Shown here: positions 34,401 through 46,419 of the stretch, in pieces | How the letters are laid out: every line of letters begins with the position of its first letter | Position numbering within the stretch: the stretch's first letter is position 1 | NCBI GenBank assembly: GCA_037951105.1 | Contig: JBAMJV010003374.1 | Span: 170,001-234,000 of the forward strand | Direction: 5' to 3' | Length of the DNA: 64,000 nucleotides | From: Echinarachnius parma | Taxonomy: Eukaryota > Echinodermata > Echinoidea > Clypeasteroida > Echinarachniidae | Translations under genes and position numbers: made by a program | Notes under the pieces: model-generated | Seen by the model: only the letters and a program-made list of their open reading frames with translations | Database searches by the model: none | What the model was told of the DNA's origin: nothing

Positions 34401-37400
34401 TGTTGTGCCAGGAGTTCCAGATGGGGCAGGCGTACCCATAGTTGTTGAGCCAGGAGTTCCAGATGGGGCAGGCGTATCCATAGTCGTTGTTCCAGGAATT
34501 CCAGATGGGGTAGGCTTACCCATAGTTGCTGTGCCAGGAGTTCCAGATGGGGTAGGCGTACCCATAGTTATTGTGCCAGGAGTTCCAGATGCGGTAGGCG
34601 TACCCATAGTTATTGTGTTAGGAGTTCCAGATGGGGTAGGCGTACCCATAGTTGCTGTGCCAGGAGTTCCAGATGGGGTAGGCGTACCCATATTTATTGT
34701 GTTAGGAGTTCCAGATGGGGTAGGCATACCCATAGTTGCTGTGCCGGGAGTTCCAGATGGGGTAGGCGTACTCGTAATTGTTGTGCCAGGAGTTCCAGAT
34801 GGGGTAGGCGTACCCATAGTTGTTGGGCCAGGAGTTCCAGATGGGGTAGGCGTACCCATATCTGCTGTGCCAGGAGTTCCTGATGGGGTAGGCATACCCA
34901 TGGTTGTTGTGCCAGGAGTTCCAGATGGGGTAGGCGTACCCATAGTTGCTGTGCCAGGAGTTCCAGATGGGGTAGGCATACCCATAGTTGCTGTGCCAGG
35001 AGTTCCAGATGGGGTAGGCATACTCATAGTTGCTGTGCCAGGAGTTCCAGATAGGGTAGGCGTACCCATAGTTGCTGTGCCAGGAGTTCCAGATGGGGTA
35101 GGCGTATCCATAGTTGCTGTGCCAGGAGTTCCAGATGGCGTCGGCGTACCCATAGTTGCTGTACCAGGAGTTCCAGATGGGGTAGGCGTACTCGTAATTG
35201 TTGTGCCAGGAGTTCCAGATGGGGTAGGCGTACCCATAGTTGTTGTGCCAGGAGTTCCAGATGGGGTAGGCGTACCCATATCTGCTGTGCCAGGAGTTCC
35301 TGATGGGGTAGGCATACCCATGGTTGTTGTGCCAGGAGTTCCAGATGGGGTAGGCGTACCCATAGTTGCTGTGCCAGGAGTTCCAGATGGGGTAGGCATA
35401 CCCATAGTTGCTGTGCCAGGAGTTCCAGATGGGGTAGGCATACTCATAGTTGCTGTGCCAGGAGTTCCAGATAGGGTAGGCGTACCCATAGTTGCTGTGC
35501 CAGGAGTTCCAGATGGGGTAGGCGTATCCATAGTTGCTGTGCCAGAAGTTCCAGATGGCGTCGGCGTACCCATAGTTGCTGTACCAGGAGTTCCAGATGG
35601 GGTAGGCGTACTCGTAATTGTTGTGCCAGGAGTTCCAGATGGGGTAGGCGTACCCATAGTTGTTGTGCCAGGAGTTCCAGATGGGGTAGGCGTACCCATA
35701 TCTGCTGTGCCAGGAGTTCCTGATGGGGTAGGCATACCCATGGTTGTTGTGCCAGGAGTTCCAGATGGGGTAGGCGTACCCATAGTTGCTGTGCCAGGAG
35801 TTCCAGATGGGGTAGGCATACCCATAGTTGCTGTGCCAGGAGTTCCAGATGGGGTAGGCATACTCATAGTTGCTGTGCCAGGAGTTCCAGATGGGGTAGG
35901 CGTATCCATAGTTGCTGTGCCAGGAGTTCCAGATGGCGTCGGCGTACCCATAGTTGCTGTACCAGGAGTTCCAGATGGGGTAGGCGTACCCATAGTTATT
36001 GTGTTAGGAGTTCCAGATGGGGTAGGCGTAACCATAGTTGCTGTGCCAGGAGTTCCAGATGGTGTAGGCGTACCCATAGTTATTGTGTTAGGAGTTCCAG
36101 ATGGGGTAGGCGTACCCATAGTTGCTGTGCCAGGAGTTCCAGATGGGGTAGGCGTACCCATAGTTGTTGTGCCAGGAGATCCAGATGGGGTAGGCGTACC
36201 CATATCTGCTGTACCAGGAGTTCCAGATGGGGTAGGCGTACCCATAGTTATTGTGTTAGGAGTTCCAGATGGGGTAGGCGTACCCATAGTTGCTGTGCCA
36301 GGAGTTCCAGATGGGGTAGGCGTACCCATAGTTATTGTGTTAGGAGTTCCAGATGGGGTAGGCGTACCCATAGTTGCTGTGCCAGGAGTTCCAGATGGGG
36401 TAGGCGTACCCATAGTAGTTGTGCCAGGAGTTCCAGATGGGGTAGGCGTACCAATAGTTGTTGTGCCAGGAGTTCCAGATGGGGCAGGCGTACCCATAGT
36501 TGTTGAGCCAGGAGTTCCAGATGGGGCAGGCGTATCCATAGTTGTTGTTCCAGGAATTCCAGATGGGGTAGGCGTACCCATAGTTGCTGTGCCAGGAGTT
36601 CCAGATGGGGTAGGCGTACCCATAGTTATTGTGCCAGGAGTTCCAGATGCGGTAGGCGTACCCATAGTTATTGTGTTAGGATTTCCAGATGGGGTAGGCG
36701 TACCCATAGTTGCTGTGCCAGGAGTTCCAGATGGGGTAGGCGTACTCGTAATTGTTGTGCCAGGATTTCCAGATGGGGTAGGCGTACCCATAGTTGTTGT
36801 GCCAGGAGTTCCAGATGGGGTAGGCGTACCCATAGTTGTTGTGCCAGGAGTTCCAGATGGGGTAGGCGTACCCATATTTATTGTGTTAGGAGTTCCAGAT
36901 GGGGTAGGCATACCCATAGTTGCTGTGCCGGGAGTTCCAGATGGGGTAGGCGTACTCGTAATTGTTGTGCCAGGAGTTCCAGATGGGGTAGGCGTACCCA
37001 TAGTTGTTGGGCCAGGAGTTCCAGATGGGGTAGGCGTACCCATATCTGCTGTGCCAGGAGTTCCTGATGGGGTAGGCATACCCATGGTTGTTGTGCCAGG
37101 AGTTCCAGATGGGGTAGGCGTACCCATAGTTGCTGTGCCAGGAGTTCCAGATGGGGTAGGCATACCCATAGTTGCTGTGCCAGGAGTTCCAGATGGGGTA
37201 GGCATACCCATAGTTGCTGTGCCAGGAGTTCCAGATAGGGTAGGCGTACCCACAGTTGCTGTGCCAGGAGTTCCAGATGGGGTAGGCGTATCCATAGTTG
37301 CTGTGCCAGGAGTTCCAGATGGCGTCGGCGTACCCATAGTTGCTGTACCAGGAGTTCCAGATGGGGTAGGCGTACTCGTAATTGTTGTGCCAGGAGTTCC

Positions 37401-40400
37401 AGATGGGGTAGGCGTACCCATAGTTGTTGTGCCAGGAGTTCCAGATGGGGTAGGCGTACCCATATCTGCTGTGCCAGGAGTTCCTGATGGGGTAGGCATA
37501 CCCATGGTTGTTGTGCCAGGAGTTCCAAATGGGGTAGGCGTACCCATAGTTGCTGTGCCAGGAGTTCCAGATGGGGTAGGCATACCCATAGTTGCTGTGC
37601 CAGGAGTTCCAGATGGGGTAGGCATACTCATAGTTGCTGTGCCAGGAGTTCCAGATAGGGTAGGCGTACCCATAGTTGCTGTGCCAGGAGTTCCAGATGG
37701 GGTAGGCGTATCCATAGTTGCTGTGCCAGGAGTTCCAGATGGCGTCGGCGTACCCATAGTTGCTGTACCAGGAGTTCCAGATGGGGTAGGCGTACTCGTA
37801 ATTGTTGTGCCAGGAGTTCCAGATGGGGTAGGCGTACCCATAGTTGTTGTGCCAGGAGTTCCAGATGGGGTAGGCGTACCCATATCTGCTGTGCCAGGAG
37901 TTCCTGATGGGGTAGGCATACCCATGGTTGTTGTGCCAGGAGTTCCAGATGGGGTAGGCGTACCCATAGTTGCTGTGCCAGGAGTTCCAGATGGGGTAGG
38001 CATACCCATAGTTGCTGTGCCAGGAGTTCCAGATGGGGTAGGAGTATCCATAGTTGCTGTGCCAGGAGTTCCAGATGGCGTCGGCGTACCCATAGTTGCT
38101 GTACCAGGAGTTCCAGATGGGGTAGGCGTACCCATAGTTATTGTGTTAGGAGTTCCAGATGGGGTAGGCGTACCCATAGTTGCTGTGCCAGGAGTTCCAG
38201 ATGGTGTAGGCGTACCCATAGTTATTGTGTTAGGAGTTCCAGATGGGGTAGGCGTACCCATAGTTGCTGTGCCAGGAGTTCCAGATGGGGTAGGCGTACC
38301 CATAGTTATTGTGCCAGGAGTTCCAGATGCGGTAGGCGTACCCATAGTTATTGTGTTAGGAGTTCCAGATGGGGTAGGCGTACCCATAGTTGCTGTGCCA
38401 GGAGTTCCAGATGGGGTAGGCGTACTCGTAATTGTTGTGCCAGGATTTCCAGATGGGGTAGGCGTACCCATAGTTGTTGTGCCAGGAGTTCCAGATGGGG
38501 TAGGCGTACCTGTTAGGAGTTCCAGATGGGGTAGGCATACCCATAGTTGCTGTGCCGGGAGTTCCAGATGGGGTAGGCGTACTCGTAATTGTTGTGCCAG
38601 GAGTTCCAGATGGGGTAGGCGTACCCATAGTTGTTGGGCCAGGAGTTCCAGATGGGGTAGGCGTACCCATATCTGCTGTGCCAGGAGTTCCTGATGGTGT
38701 AGGCATACCCATGGTTGTTGTGCCAGGAGTTCCAGATGGGGTAGGCGTACCCATAGTTGCTGTGCCAGGAGTTCCAGATGGGGTAGGCATACCCATAGTT
38801 GCTGTGCCAGGAGTTCCAGATGGGGTAGGCATACTCATAGTTGCTGTGCCAGGAGTTCCAGATAGGGTAGGCGTACCCACAGTTGCTGTGCCAGGAGTTC
38901 CAGATGGGGTAGGCGTATCTATAGTTGCTGTGCCATGAGTTCCAGATGGCGTCGGCGTACCCATAGTTGCTGTACCAGGAGTTCCAGATGGGGTAGGCGT
39001 ACTCGTAATTGTTGTGCCAGGAGTTCCAGATGGGGTAGGCGTACCCATAGTTGTTGTGCCAGGAGTTCCAGATGGGGTAGGCGTACCCATATCTGCTGTG
39101 CCAGGAGTTCCTGATGGGGTAGGCATACCCATGGTTGTTGTGCCAGGAGTTCCAGATGGGGTAGGCGTACCCATAGTTGCTGTGCCAGGAGTTCCAGATG
39201 GGGTAGGCATACCCATAGTTGCTGTGCCAGGAGTTCCAGATGGGGTAGGCATACTCATATTTGCTGTGCCAGGAGTTCCAGATGGCGTCGGCGTACCCAT
39301 AGTTGCTGTACCAGGAGTTCCAGATGGGGTAGGCGTACTCGTAATTGTTGTGCCAGGAGTTCCAGATGGGGTAGGCGTACCCATAGTTGTTGTGCCAGGA
39401 GTTCCAGATGGGGTAGGCGTACCCATATCTGCTGTGCCAGGAGTTCCTGATCGGGTAGGCATACCCATGGTTGTTGTGCCAGGAGTTCCAGATGGGGTAG
39501 GCGTACCCATAGTTGCTGTGCCAGGAGCTCCAGATGGGGTAGGCATACCCATAGTTGCTGTGCCAGGAGTTCCAGATGGGGTAGGCATACTCATAGTTGC
39601 TGTGCCAGGAGTTCCAGATGGGGTAGGCGTATCCATAGTTGCTGTGCCAGGAGTTCCAGATGGCGTCGGCGTACCCATAGTTGCTGTACCAGGAGTTCCA
39701 GATGGGGTAGGCGTACCCATAGTTATTGTGTTAGGAGTTCCAGATGGGGTAGGCGTAACCATAGTTGCTGTGCCAGGAGTTCCAGATGGTGTAGGCGTAC
39801 CCATAGTTATTGTGTTAGGAGTTCCAGATGGGGTAGGCGTACCCATAGTTGCTGTGCCAGGAGTTCCAGATGGGGTAGGCGTACCCATAGTTGTTGTGCC
39901 AGGAGATCCAGATGGGGTAGGCGTACCCATATCTGCTGTACCAGGAGTTCCAGATGGGGTAGGCGTACCCATAGTTATTGTGTTAGGAGTTCCAGATGGG
40001 GTAGGCGTACCCATAGTTGCTGTGCCAGTAGTTCCAGATGGGGTAGGCGTACCCATAGTTATTGTGTTAGGAGTTCCAGATGGGGTAGGCGTACCCATAG
40101 TTGCTGTGCCAGGAGTTCCAGATGGGGTAGGCGTACCCATAGTAGTTGTGCCAGGAGTTCCAGATGGGGTAGGCGTACCAATAGTTGTTGTGCCAGGAGT
40201 TCCAGATGGGGCAGGCGTACCCATAGTTGTTGAGCCAGGAGTTCCAGATGGGGCAGGCGTATCCATAGTTGTTGTTCCAGGAATTCCAGATGGGGTAGGC
40301 GTACCCATAGTTGCTGTGCCAGGAGTTCCAGATGGGGTAGGCGTACCCATAGTTATTGTGCCAGGAGTTCCAGATGCGGTAGGCGTACCCATAGTTATTG

Positions 40401-43400
40401 TGTTAGGAGTTCCAGATGGGGTAGGCGTACCCATAGTTGCTGTGCCAGGAGTTCCAGATGGGGTAGGCGTACTCGTAATTGTTGTGCCAGGATTTCCAGA
40501 TGGGGTAGGCGTACCCATAGTTGTTGTGCCAGGAGTTCCAGATGGGGTAGGCGTACCCATAGTTGTTGTGCCAGGAGTTCCAGATGGGGTAGGCGTACCC
40601 ATATTTATTGTGTTAGGAGTTCCAGATGGGGTAGGCATACCCATAGTTGCTGTGCCGGGAGTTCCAGATGGGGTAGGCGTACTCGTAATTGTTGTGCCAG
40701 GAGTTCCAGATGGGGTAGGCGTACCCATAGTTGTTGGGCCAGGAGTTCCAGATGGGGTAGGCGTACCCATATCTGCTGTGCCAGGAGTTCCTGATGGGGT
40801 AGGCATACCCATGGTTGTTGTGCCAGGAGTTCCAGATGGGGTAGGCGTACCCATAGTTGCTGTGCCAGGAGTTCCAGATGGGGTAGGCATACCCATAGTT
40901 GCTGTGCCAGGAGTTCCAGATGGGGTAGGCATACTCATAGTTGCTGTGCCAGGAGTTCCAGATAGGGTAGGCGTACCCACAGTTGCTGTGCCAGGAGTTC
41001 CAGATGGGGTAGGCGTATCCATAGTTGCTGTGCCAGGAGTTCCAGATGGCGTCGGCGTACCCATAGTTGCTGTACCAGGAGTTCCAGATGGGGTAGGCGT
41101 ACTCGTAATTGTTGTGCCAGGAGTTCCAGATGGGGTAGGCGTACCCATAGTTGTTGTGCCAGGAGTTCCAGATGGGGTAGGCGTACCCATATCTGCTGTG
41201 CCAGGAGTTCCTGATGGGGTAGGCATACCCATGGTTGTTGTGCCAGGAGTTCCAAATGGGGTAGGCGTACCCATAGTTGCTGTGCCAGGAGTTCCAGATG
41301 GGGTAGGCATACCCATAGTTGCTGTGCCAGGAGTTCCAGATGGGGTAGGCATACTCATAGTTGCTGTGCCAGGAGTTCCAGATAGGGTAGGCGTACCCAT
41401 AGTTGCTGTGCCAGGAGTTCCAGATGGGGTAGGCGTATCCATAGTTGCTGTGCCAGGAGTTCCAGATGGCGTCGGCGTACCCATAGTTGCTGTACCAGGA
41501 GTTCCAGATGGGGTAGGCGTACTCGTAATTGTTGTGCCAGGAGTTCCAGATGGGGTAGGCGTACCCATAGTTGTTGTGCCAGGAGTTCCAGATGGGATAG
41601 GCGTACCCATATCTGCTGTGCCAGGAGTTCCTGATGGGGTAGGCATACCCATGGTTGTTGTGCCAGGAGTTCCAGATGGGGTAGGCGTACCCATAGTTGC
41701 TGTGCCAGGAGTTCCAGATGGGGTAGGCATACCCATAGTTGCTGTGCCAGGAGTTCCAGATGGGGTAGGAGTATCCATAGTTGCTGTGCCAGGAGTTCCA
41801 GATGGCGTCGGCGTACCCATAGTTGCTGTACCAGGAGTTCCAGATGGGGTAGGCGTACCCATAGTTATTGTGTTAGGAGTTCCAGATGGGGTAGGCGTAC
41901 CCATAGTTGCTGTGCCAGGAGTTCCAGATGGTGTAGGCGTACCCATAGTTATTGTGTTAGGAGTTCCAGATGGGGTAGGCGTACCCATAGTTGCTGTGCC
42001 AGGAGTTCCAGATGGGGTAGGCGTACCCATAGTTATTGTGCCAGGAGTTCCAGATGCGGTAGGCGTACCCATAGTTATTGTGTTAGGAGTTCCAGATGGG
42101 GTAGGCGTACCCATATTTGCTGTGCCAGGAGTTCCAGATGGGGTAGGCGTACTCGTAATTGTTGTGCCAGGATTTCCAGATGGGGTAGGCGTACCCATAG
42201 TTGTTGTGCCAGGAGTTCCAGATGGGGTAGGCGTACCCATAGTTGTTGTGCCAGGAGTTCCAGATGGGGTAGGCGTACCCATATTTATTGTGTTAGGAGT
42301 TCCAGATGGGGTAGGCATACCCATAGTTGCTGTGCCGGGAGTTCCAGATGGGGTAGGCGTACTCGTAATTGTTGTGCCAGGAGTTCCAGATGGGGTAGGC
42401 GTACCCATAGTTGTTGGGCCAGGAGTTCCAGATGGGGTAGGCGTACCCATATCTGCTGTGCCAGGAGTTCCTGATGGTGTAGGCATACCCATGGTTGTTG
42501 TGCCAGGAGTTCCAGATGGGGTAGGCGTACCCATAGTTGCTGTGCCAGGAGTTCCAGATGGGGTAGGCATACCCATAGTTGCTGTGCCAGGAGTTCCAGA
42601 TGGGGTAGGCATACTCATAGTTGCTGTGCCAGGAGTTCCAGATAGGGTAGGCGTACCCACAGTTGCTGTGCCAGGAGTTCCAGATGGGGTAGGCGTATCT
42701 ATAGTTGCTGTGCCAGGAGTTCCAGATGGCGTCGGCGTACCCATAGTTGCTGTACCAGGAGTTCCAGATGGGGTAGGCGTACTCGTAATTGTTGTGCCAG
42801 GAGTTCCAGATGGGGTAGGCGTACCCATAGTTGTTGTGCCAGGAGTTCCAGATGGGGTAGGCGTACCCATATCTGCTGTGCCAGGAGTTCCTGATGGGGT
42901 AGGCATACCCATGGTTGTTGTGCCAGGAGTTCCAGATGGGGTAGGCGTACCCATAGTTGCTGTGCCAGGAGTTCCAGATGGGGTAGGCATACCCATAGTT
43001 GCTGTGCCAGGAGTTCCAGATGGGGTAGGCATACTCATAGTTGCTGTGCCAGGAGTTCCAGATAGGGTAGGCGTACCCATAGTTGCTGTGCCAGGAGTTC
43101 CAGATGGGGTAGGCGTATCCATAGTTGCTGTGCCAGGAGTTCCAGATGGCGTCGGCGTACCCATAGTTGCTGTACCAGGAGTTCCAGATGGGGTAGGCGT
43201 ACTCGTAATTGTTGTACCAGGAGTTCCAGATGGGGTAGGCGTACCCATAGTTGTTGTGCCAGGAGTTCCAGATGGGGTAGGCGTACCCATATCTGCTGTG
43301 CCAGGAGTTCCTGATGGGGTAGGCATACCCATGGTTGTTGTGCCAGGAGTTCCAGATGGGGTAGGCGTACCCATAGTTGCTGTGCCAGGAGTTCCAGATG

Positions 43401-44831
43401 GGGTAGGCATACCCATAGTTGCTGTGCCAGGAGTTCCAGATGGGGTAGGAGTATCCATAGTTGCTGTGCCAGGAGTTCCAGATGGCGTCGGCGTACCCAT
43501 AGTTGCTGTACCAGGAGTTCCAGATGGGGTAGGCGTACCCATAGTTATTGTGTTAGGAGTTCCAGATGGGGTAGGCGTACCCATAGTTGCTGTGCCAGGA
43601 GTTCCAGATGGTGTAGGCGTACCCATAGTTATTGTGTTAGGAGTTCCAGATGGGGTAGGCGTACCCATAGTTGCTGTGCCAGGAGTTCCAGATGGGGTAG
43701 GCGTACCCATAGTTGTTGTGCCAGGAGATCCAGATGGGGTAGGCGTACCCATATCTGCTGTACCAGGAGTTCCAGATGGGGTAGGCGTACCCAAAGTTAT
43801 TGTGTTAGGAGTTCCAGATGGGGTAGGCGTACCCATAGTTGCTGTGCCAGGAGTTCCAGATGGGGTAGGCGTACCCATAGTTATTGTGTTAGGAGTTCCA
43901 GATGGGGTAGGCGTACCCATAGTTGCTGTGCCAGGAGTTCCAGATGGGGTAGGCGTACCCATAGTTATTGTGTTAGGAGTTCCAGATGGGGTACGCGTAC
44001 CCATAGTTGCTGTGCCAGGAGTTCCAGATGGGGTAGGCGTACCCATAGTTGTTGTGCCAGGAGTTCCAGATGGGGTAGGCGTACCCGTAGTTGTTGTGCC
44101 AGGAGTTCCAGATGGGGTAGGCGTACCCATAGTTGCTGTGCCAGGAGTTCCAGATGGGGTAGGCGTACCCATATCTGCTGTGCCAGGAGTTCCAGATGGG
44201 GTAGGCGTATCCATAGTCGTTGTGCCAGGAGTTCCAGATGGGGTAGGCGTATCCATAGTTGTTGTGCCAGGAGTTCCAGATGAGGTAGGCATACTCATAG
44301 TTATTGTGTTAGGAGTTCCAGATGGGGTAGGCGTACCCATAGTTGCTGTGCCAGGAGTTCCAGATGGGGTAGGCGTACCCATAGTTGTTGTGCCAGGAGT
44401 TCTAGATGGGGTAGGTGTACCCATATGTGCTGTGCCAGGAGTTCCAGATGGGGTAGGCATACCCATAGTTGTTGTGCCAGGAGTTCCAGATGGGGTAGGC
44501 GTACTCGTAATTGTTGTGCCAGGAGTTCCAGATGAGGTAGGCATACCCATAGTTGTTGTGCCAGGAGTTCCAGATGGGGTAGGCGTATCCATAGTTATTG
44601 TGTTAGGAGTTCCAGATGCGGTAGGCGTACCCATAGTTGTTGTGCCAGGAGTTCCAGATGGGGTAGGCGTACCCATATCTGCTGTGCCAGGAGTTCCAGA
44701 TGGGGTAGACGTACTCATAGTTGCTGTGCCAGGAGTTCCAGATGGGGTAGGCGTATCTATAGTTGCTGTGCCAGGAGTTCCAGATGGGGTAGGCGTACCA
44801 ATAGTAGTTGTGCCAGTAGTTAGACAGGAAA
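25466..44831 (-). CDS. Giant mucin-like VNTR exon (exon 2), about 460 x 42 bp
   Basis: The acceptor CTCTCCCCGAAAG ends at 44832. Joined in phase 1 to exon 1 the frame reads VSCLTTGTTTIGTPTPSGTP and enters the array. The unit is 14 residues (consensus GTPTPSGTPGTATM, variants with MPTPSG, TPNTITM, TADMG, TTITS, TPAPSG). About 43% is Thr/Ser and 21% Pro, with essentially no Cys, as in mucin PTS domains that carry dense O-glycans in secreted or cell-surface proteins. The exon encodes about 6,450 residues. It is 19,366 bp, one base over a multiple of three; restoring an 11-bp deletion at 38510/38511 brings it back to phase 1-1. The end is ambiguous: a phase-1 donor A/GTGTGT after 25466 would lead to the EGF exons, or the frame may end at TGA 25445-25443. 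Copies are arranged in nested higher-order repeats. Confidence 0.85.
38510..38511 (-). other. 11-bp deletion causing a frameshift in the mucin array
   Basis: At this junction the plus strand reads GGCGTACC/TGTTAGGAG, whereas the homologous place 3,780 bp away (42281-42291) has the 11 bases CATATTTATTG between these halves. The missing bases shift the minus-strand frame from the TPSGTP frame into a Tyr/Trp/Asn-rich frame (YAYPIWNSWHNNYG) which stops near 38356. It is the only frame-breaking change I noticed in the 19 kb. Either a real allele or an assembly/consensus error at a collapsed repeat would explain it. Confidence 0.85.
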
Positions 44832-45364
44832 CTTTCGGGGAGAGACAAATTATAAATGTATAATAAGGAAATGAAAGATGTATTATTCAAAAGGTGTTCA
44901 TTACATCCGAATAATTGTCAACAATTGTCAACAACTGTCAACAATAAACTACTAATACTAATGTGATAATCTGATAATTTAACAATTGATCTTGCATTTC
45001 AAATATGTAACGTTTAAGTTAAATTGTATTTCTATCCACACAACAGCCAATTACACAAGCATGACAAGATCTTAAGTCACCGTTACCTTTGTTCATCAAT
45101 ATTCTGTTTGAATAGTGATATCAAATACATGTTAAAAGTCTATGGTTTATCAAAACAAAAATATCCATAAGGTGCCCACATTCACTTCTCTCATTAATAC
45201 AAGCTGTTTTTTTTTCGAATTTAACCAAACAACATTTATTTTGCCTGTAAAATTTTGATCTTCTCTAGAAATTGAACGTCCATTATCTCACTAAAAAATA
45301 ATGATAACCAAAAGTTGTTCTAATCCTATTATCGACCTACAATATATCCAGAAATTATACTTAC
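44832..45364 (-). other. Intron 1
   Basis: A 533-bp AT-rich intron with donor GTAAGT at 45364-45359 and acceptor ending at 44832. It contains a three-copy CAACAATTGT-like run at 44917-44945. No other feature. Confidence 0.75.
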
Positions 45365-45437
45365 CCGAAGCGGGAAGGGCGATGCCAAATACCAATACAA
45401 ACACCATCCACTCTCTGGTAGCCATCATGATAACCAT
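45365..45437 (-). CDS. Exon 1: start codon and signal peptide
   Basis: The ATG at 45437-45435 sits in GTTACCATGG, an ideal Kozak context, and an in-frame TAA lies about 50 bp upstream. The exon encodes 24 codons plus one base: MVIMMATREW, then the hydrophobic core MVFVLVFGIALPAS, a typical eukaryotic signal peptide with a basic residue before the core and small residues at the end. The donor GTAAGT follows directly. Spliced in phase 1 to 44831 it gives G-(V)SCLTTG, placing the cleavage site just before the Thr-rich domain. Internal Met residues at positions 4, 5 and 11 are alternative starts, but only the first has the strong context. This makes the VNTR protein secreted or extracellular. Confidence 0.85.
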
Positions 45438-45501
45438 GGTAACCGTAATCAGAAATCCGTTTATCAAGTCATACCCAGGGTCTGGTAGTTAAGAAGGGAA
45501 C

Positions 45502-45509
45502 ATGCAAAT
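45502..45509 (-). promoter_or_regulatory. Candidate octamer (POU) site
   Basis: A perfect ATTTGCAT on minus, 65 bp upstream of the start codon, in the presumed 5' UTR or proximal promoter. An octamer can occur by chance, and the transcription start is unknown. Confidence 0.25.
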
Positions 45510-45810
45510 GAGGTTATCGTTAATGAACATTAAGCCGATTAATTAGTGAAGGCTTCACACACATACAAAACAATACAAGTTATTGTCATATTACCGACAT
45601 GATTTGACCGAAGGTGGTATTTATTAAAAATGTGATCTCTTATTCTAATTAACAATTTCAGTAGTGTGAAACTGTTGAATTTTCTTGATGCAATGGTAAT
45701 GAGCAGTTTTTCAAAATCAAAATATAAACCGAAAATTAAAGACATACATGCGTGGGATATTACACGCGTGGATCCATCTTGCGCACTTCTACGCACGGTA
45801 CGTAATCCCC

Positions 45811-45815
45811 ATTGG
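45811..45815 (-). promoter_or_regulatory. Candidate CCAAT box
   Basis: GAGCCAATGG on minus about 375 bp upstream of the start codon. No convincing TATA box was found between it and exon 1. Weak evidence. Confidence 0.15.
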
Positions 45816-46419
45816 CTCAGTTATGAGTAGAGATCGCAATCTGACCCACTTCCGAATACCCGATTGAAAAATGCATACAAAATTGTCGCGTTCGGAATAT
45901 TCGAATGGAGATCCATCAGAGATGTTTACGAGCGAAAATATTACGTAACACGCTTAACCCCGCCGACTTCAAAGTACCCTGTTTGATGCCTTATGTGACA
46001 GCGTGAGAAACTCTCTAGGTACAGAACAGCTGTTTGCTGCATGCAATTTCATAAGAAGGCCCGTGTTAAGATATTTCGAAGCACCTCTCTTCGATCGATC
46101 CAACACACATCGTGAGTTTACCTCGAGAGATTACGGTGGAGTCGAGTTGAAATTTGCTGTCTACCCAAAATAACCCCACGCATATATGCCTTTAATTTGA
46201 TTATTTCATATGAAATACAAATATATATTGAATACGTATATAGGTCTATGTATGAAAGGATGAAAGGATTAATATACAAAGTTATTAGTTATACAGATAG
46301 TTAGACATTTTCCACATTGACCTTGCGTCATGTTTCTTATTGTCTCAGATTGTTTTTTTTATAGTTCATAACGGGGTCACAAAACTTAATACATTTGCCA
46401 GGAAGGTGTTACAAGTATA

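Larger units (their letters stand above)
45438..46365. other. 5' flank of the mucin gene
   Basis: Apart from the octamer and CCAAT candidates, this stretch shows no repeats or ORFs I can support. Any non-coding first exon would lie here or further right. Confidence 0.4.

Noticed and set aside
36878..41255. Minus-strand ELLAQQLWVRLPHL repeat frames as proteins
   Set aside because: A third frame of the same array, open only where local units lack a stop and without a start or splice context.
25466..44831. The mucin array as non-coding satellite DNA
   Set aside because: Its unit length divisible by three, a single frame lesion in 19 kb, and an in-phase signal-peptide exon argue for coding. Without transcripts this cannot be excluded entirely.
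25507..44863. Two long plus-strand ORFs (VPGVPDGVGVP repeats) as genes
   Set aside because: They are the antisense reading of the 42-bp array. The minus strand has the signal peptide, start context, splice sites and neighbouring exons; the plus strand has none of these.
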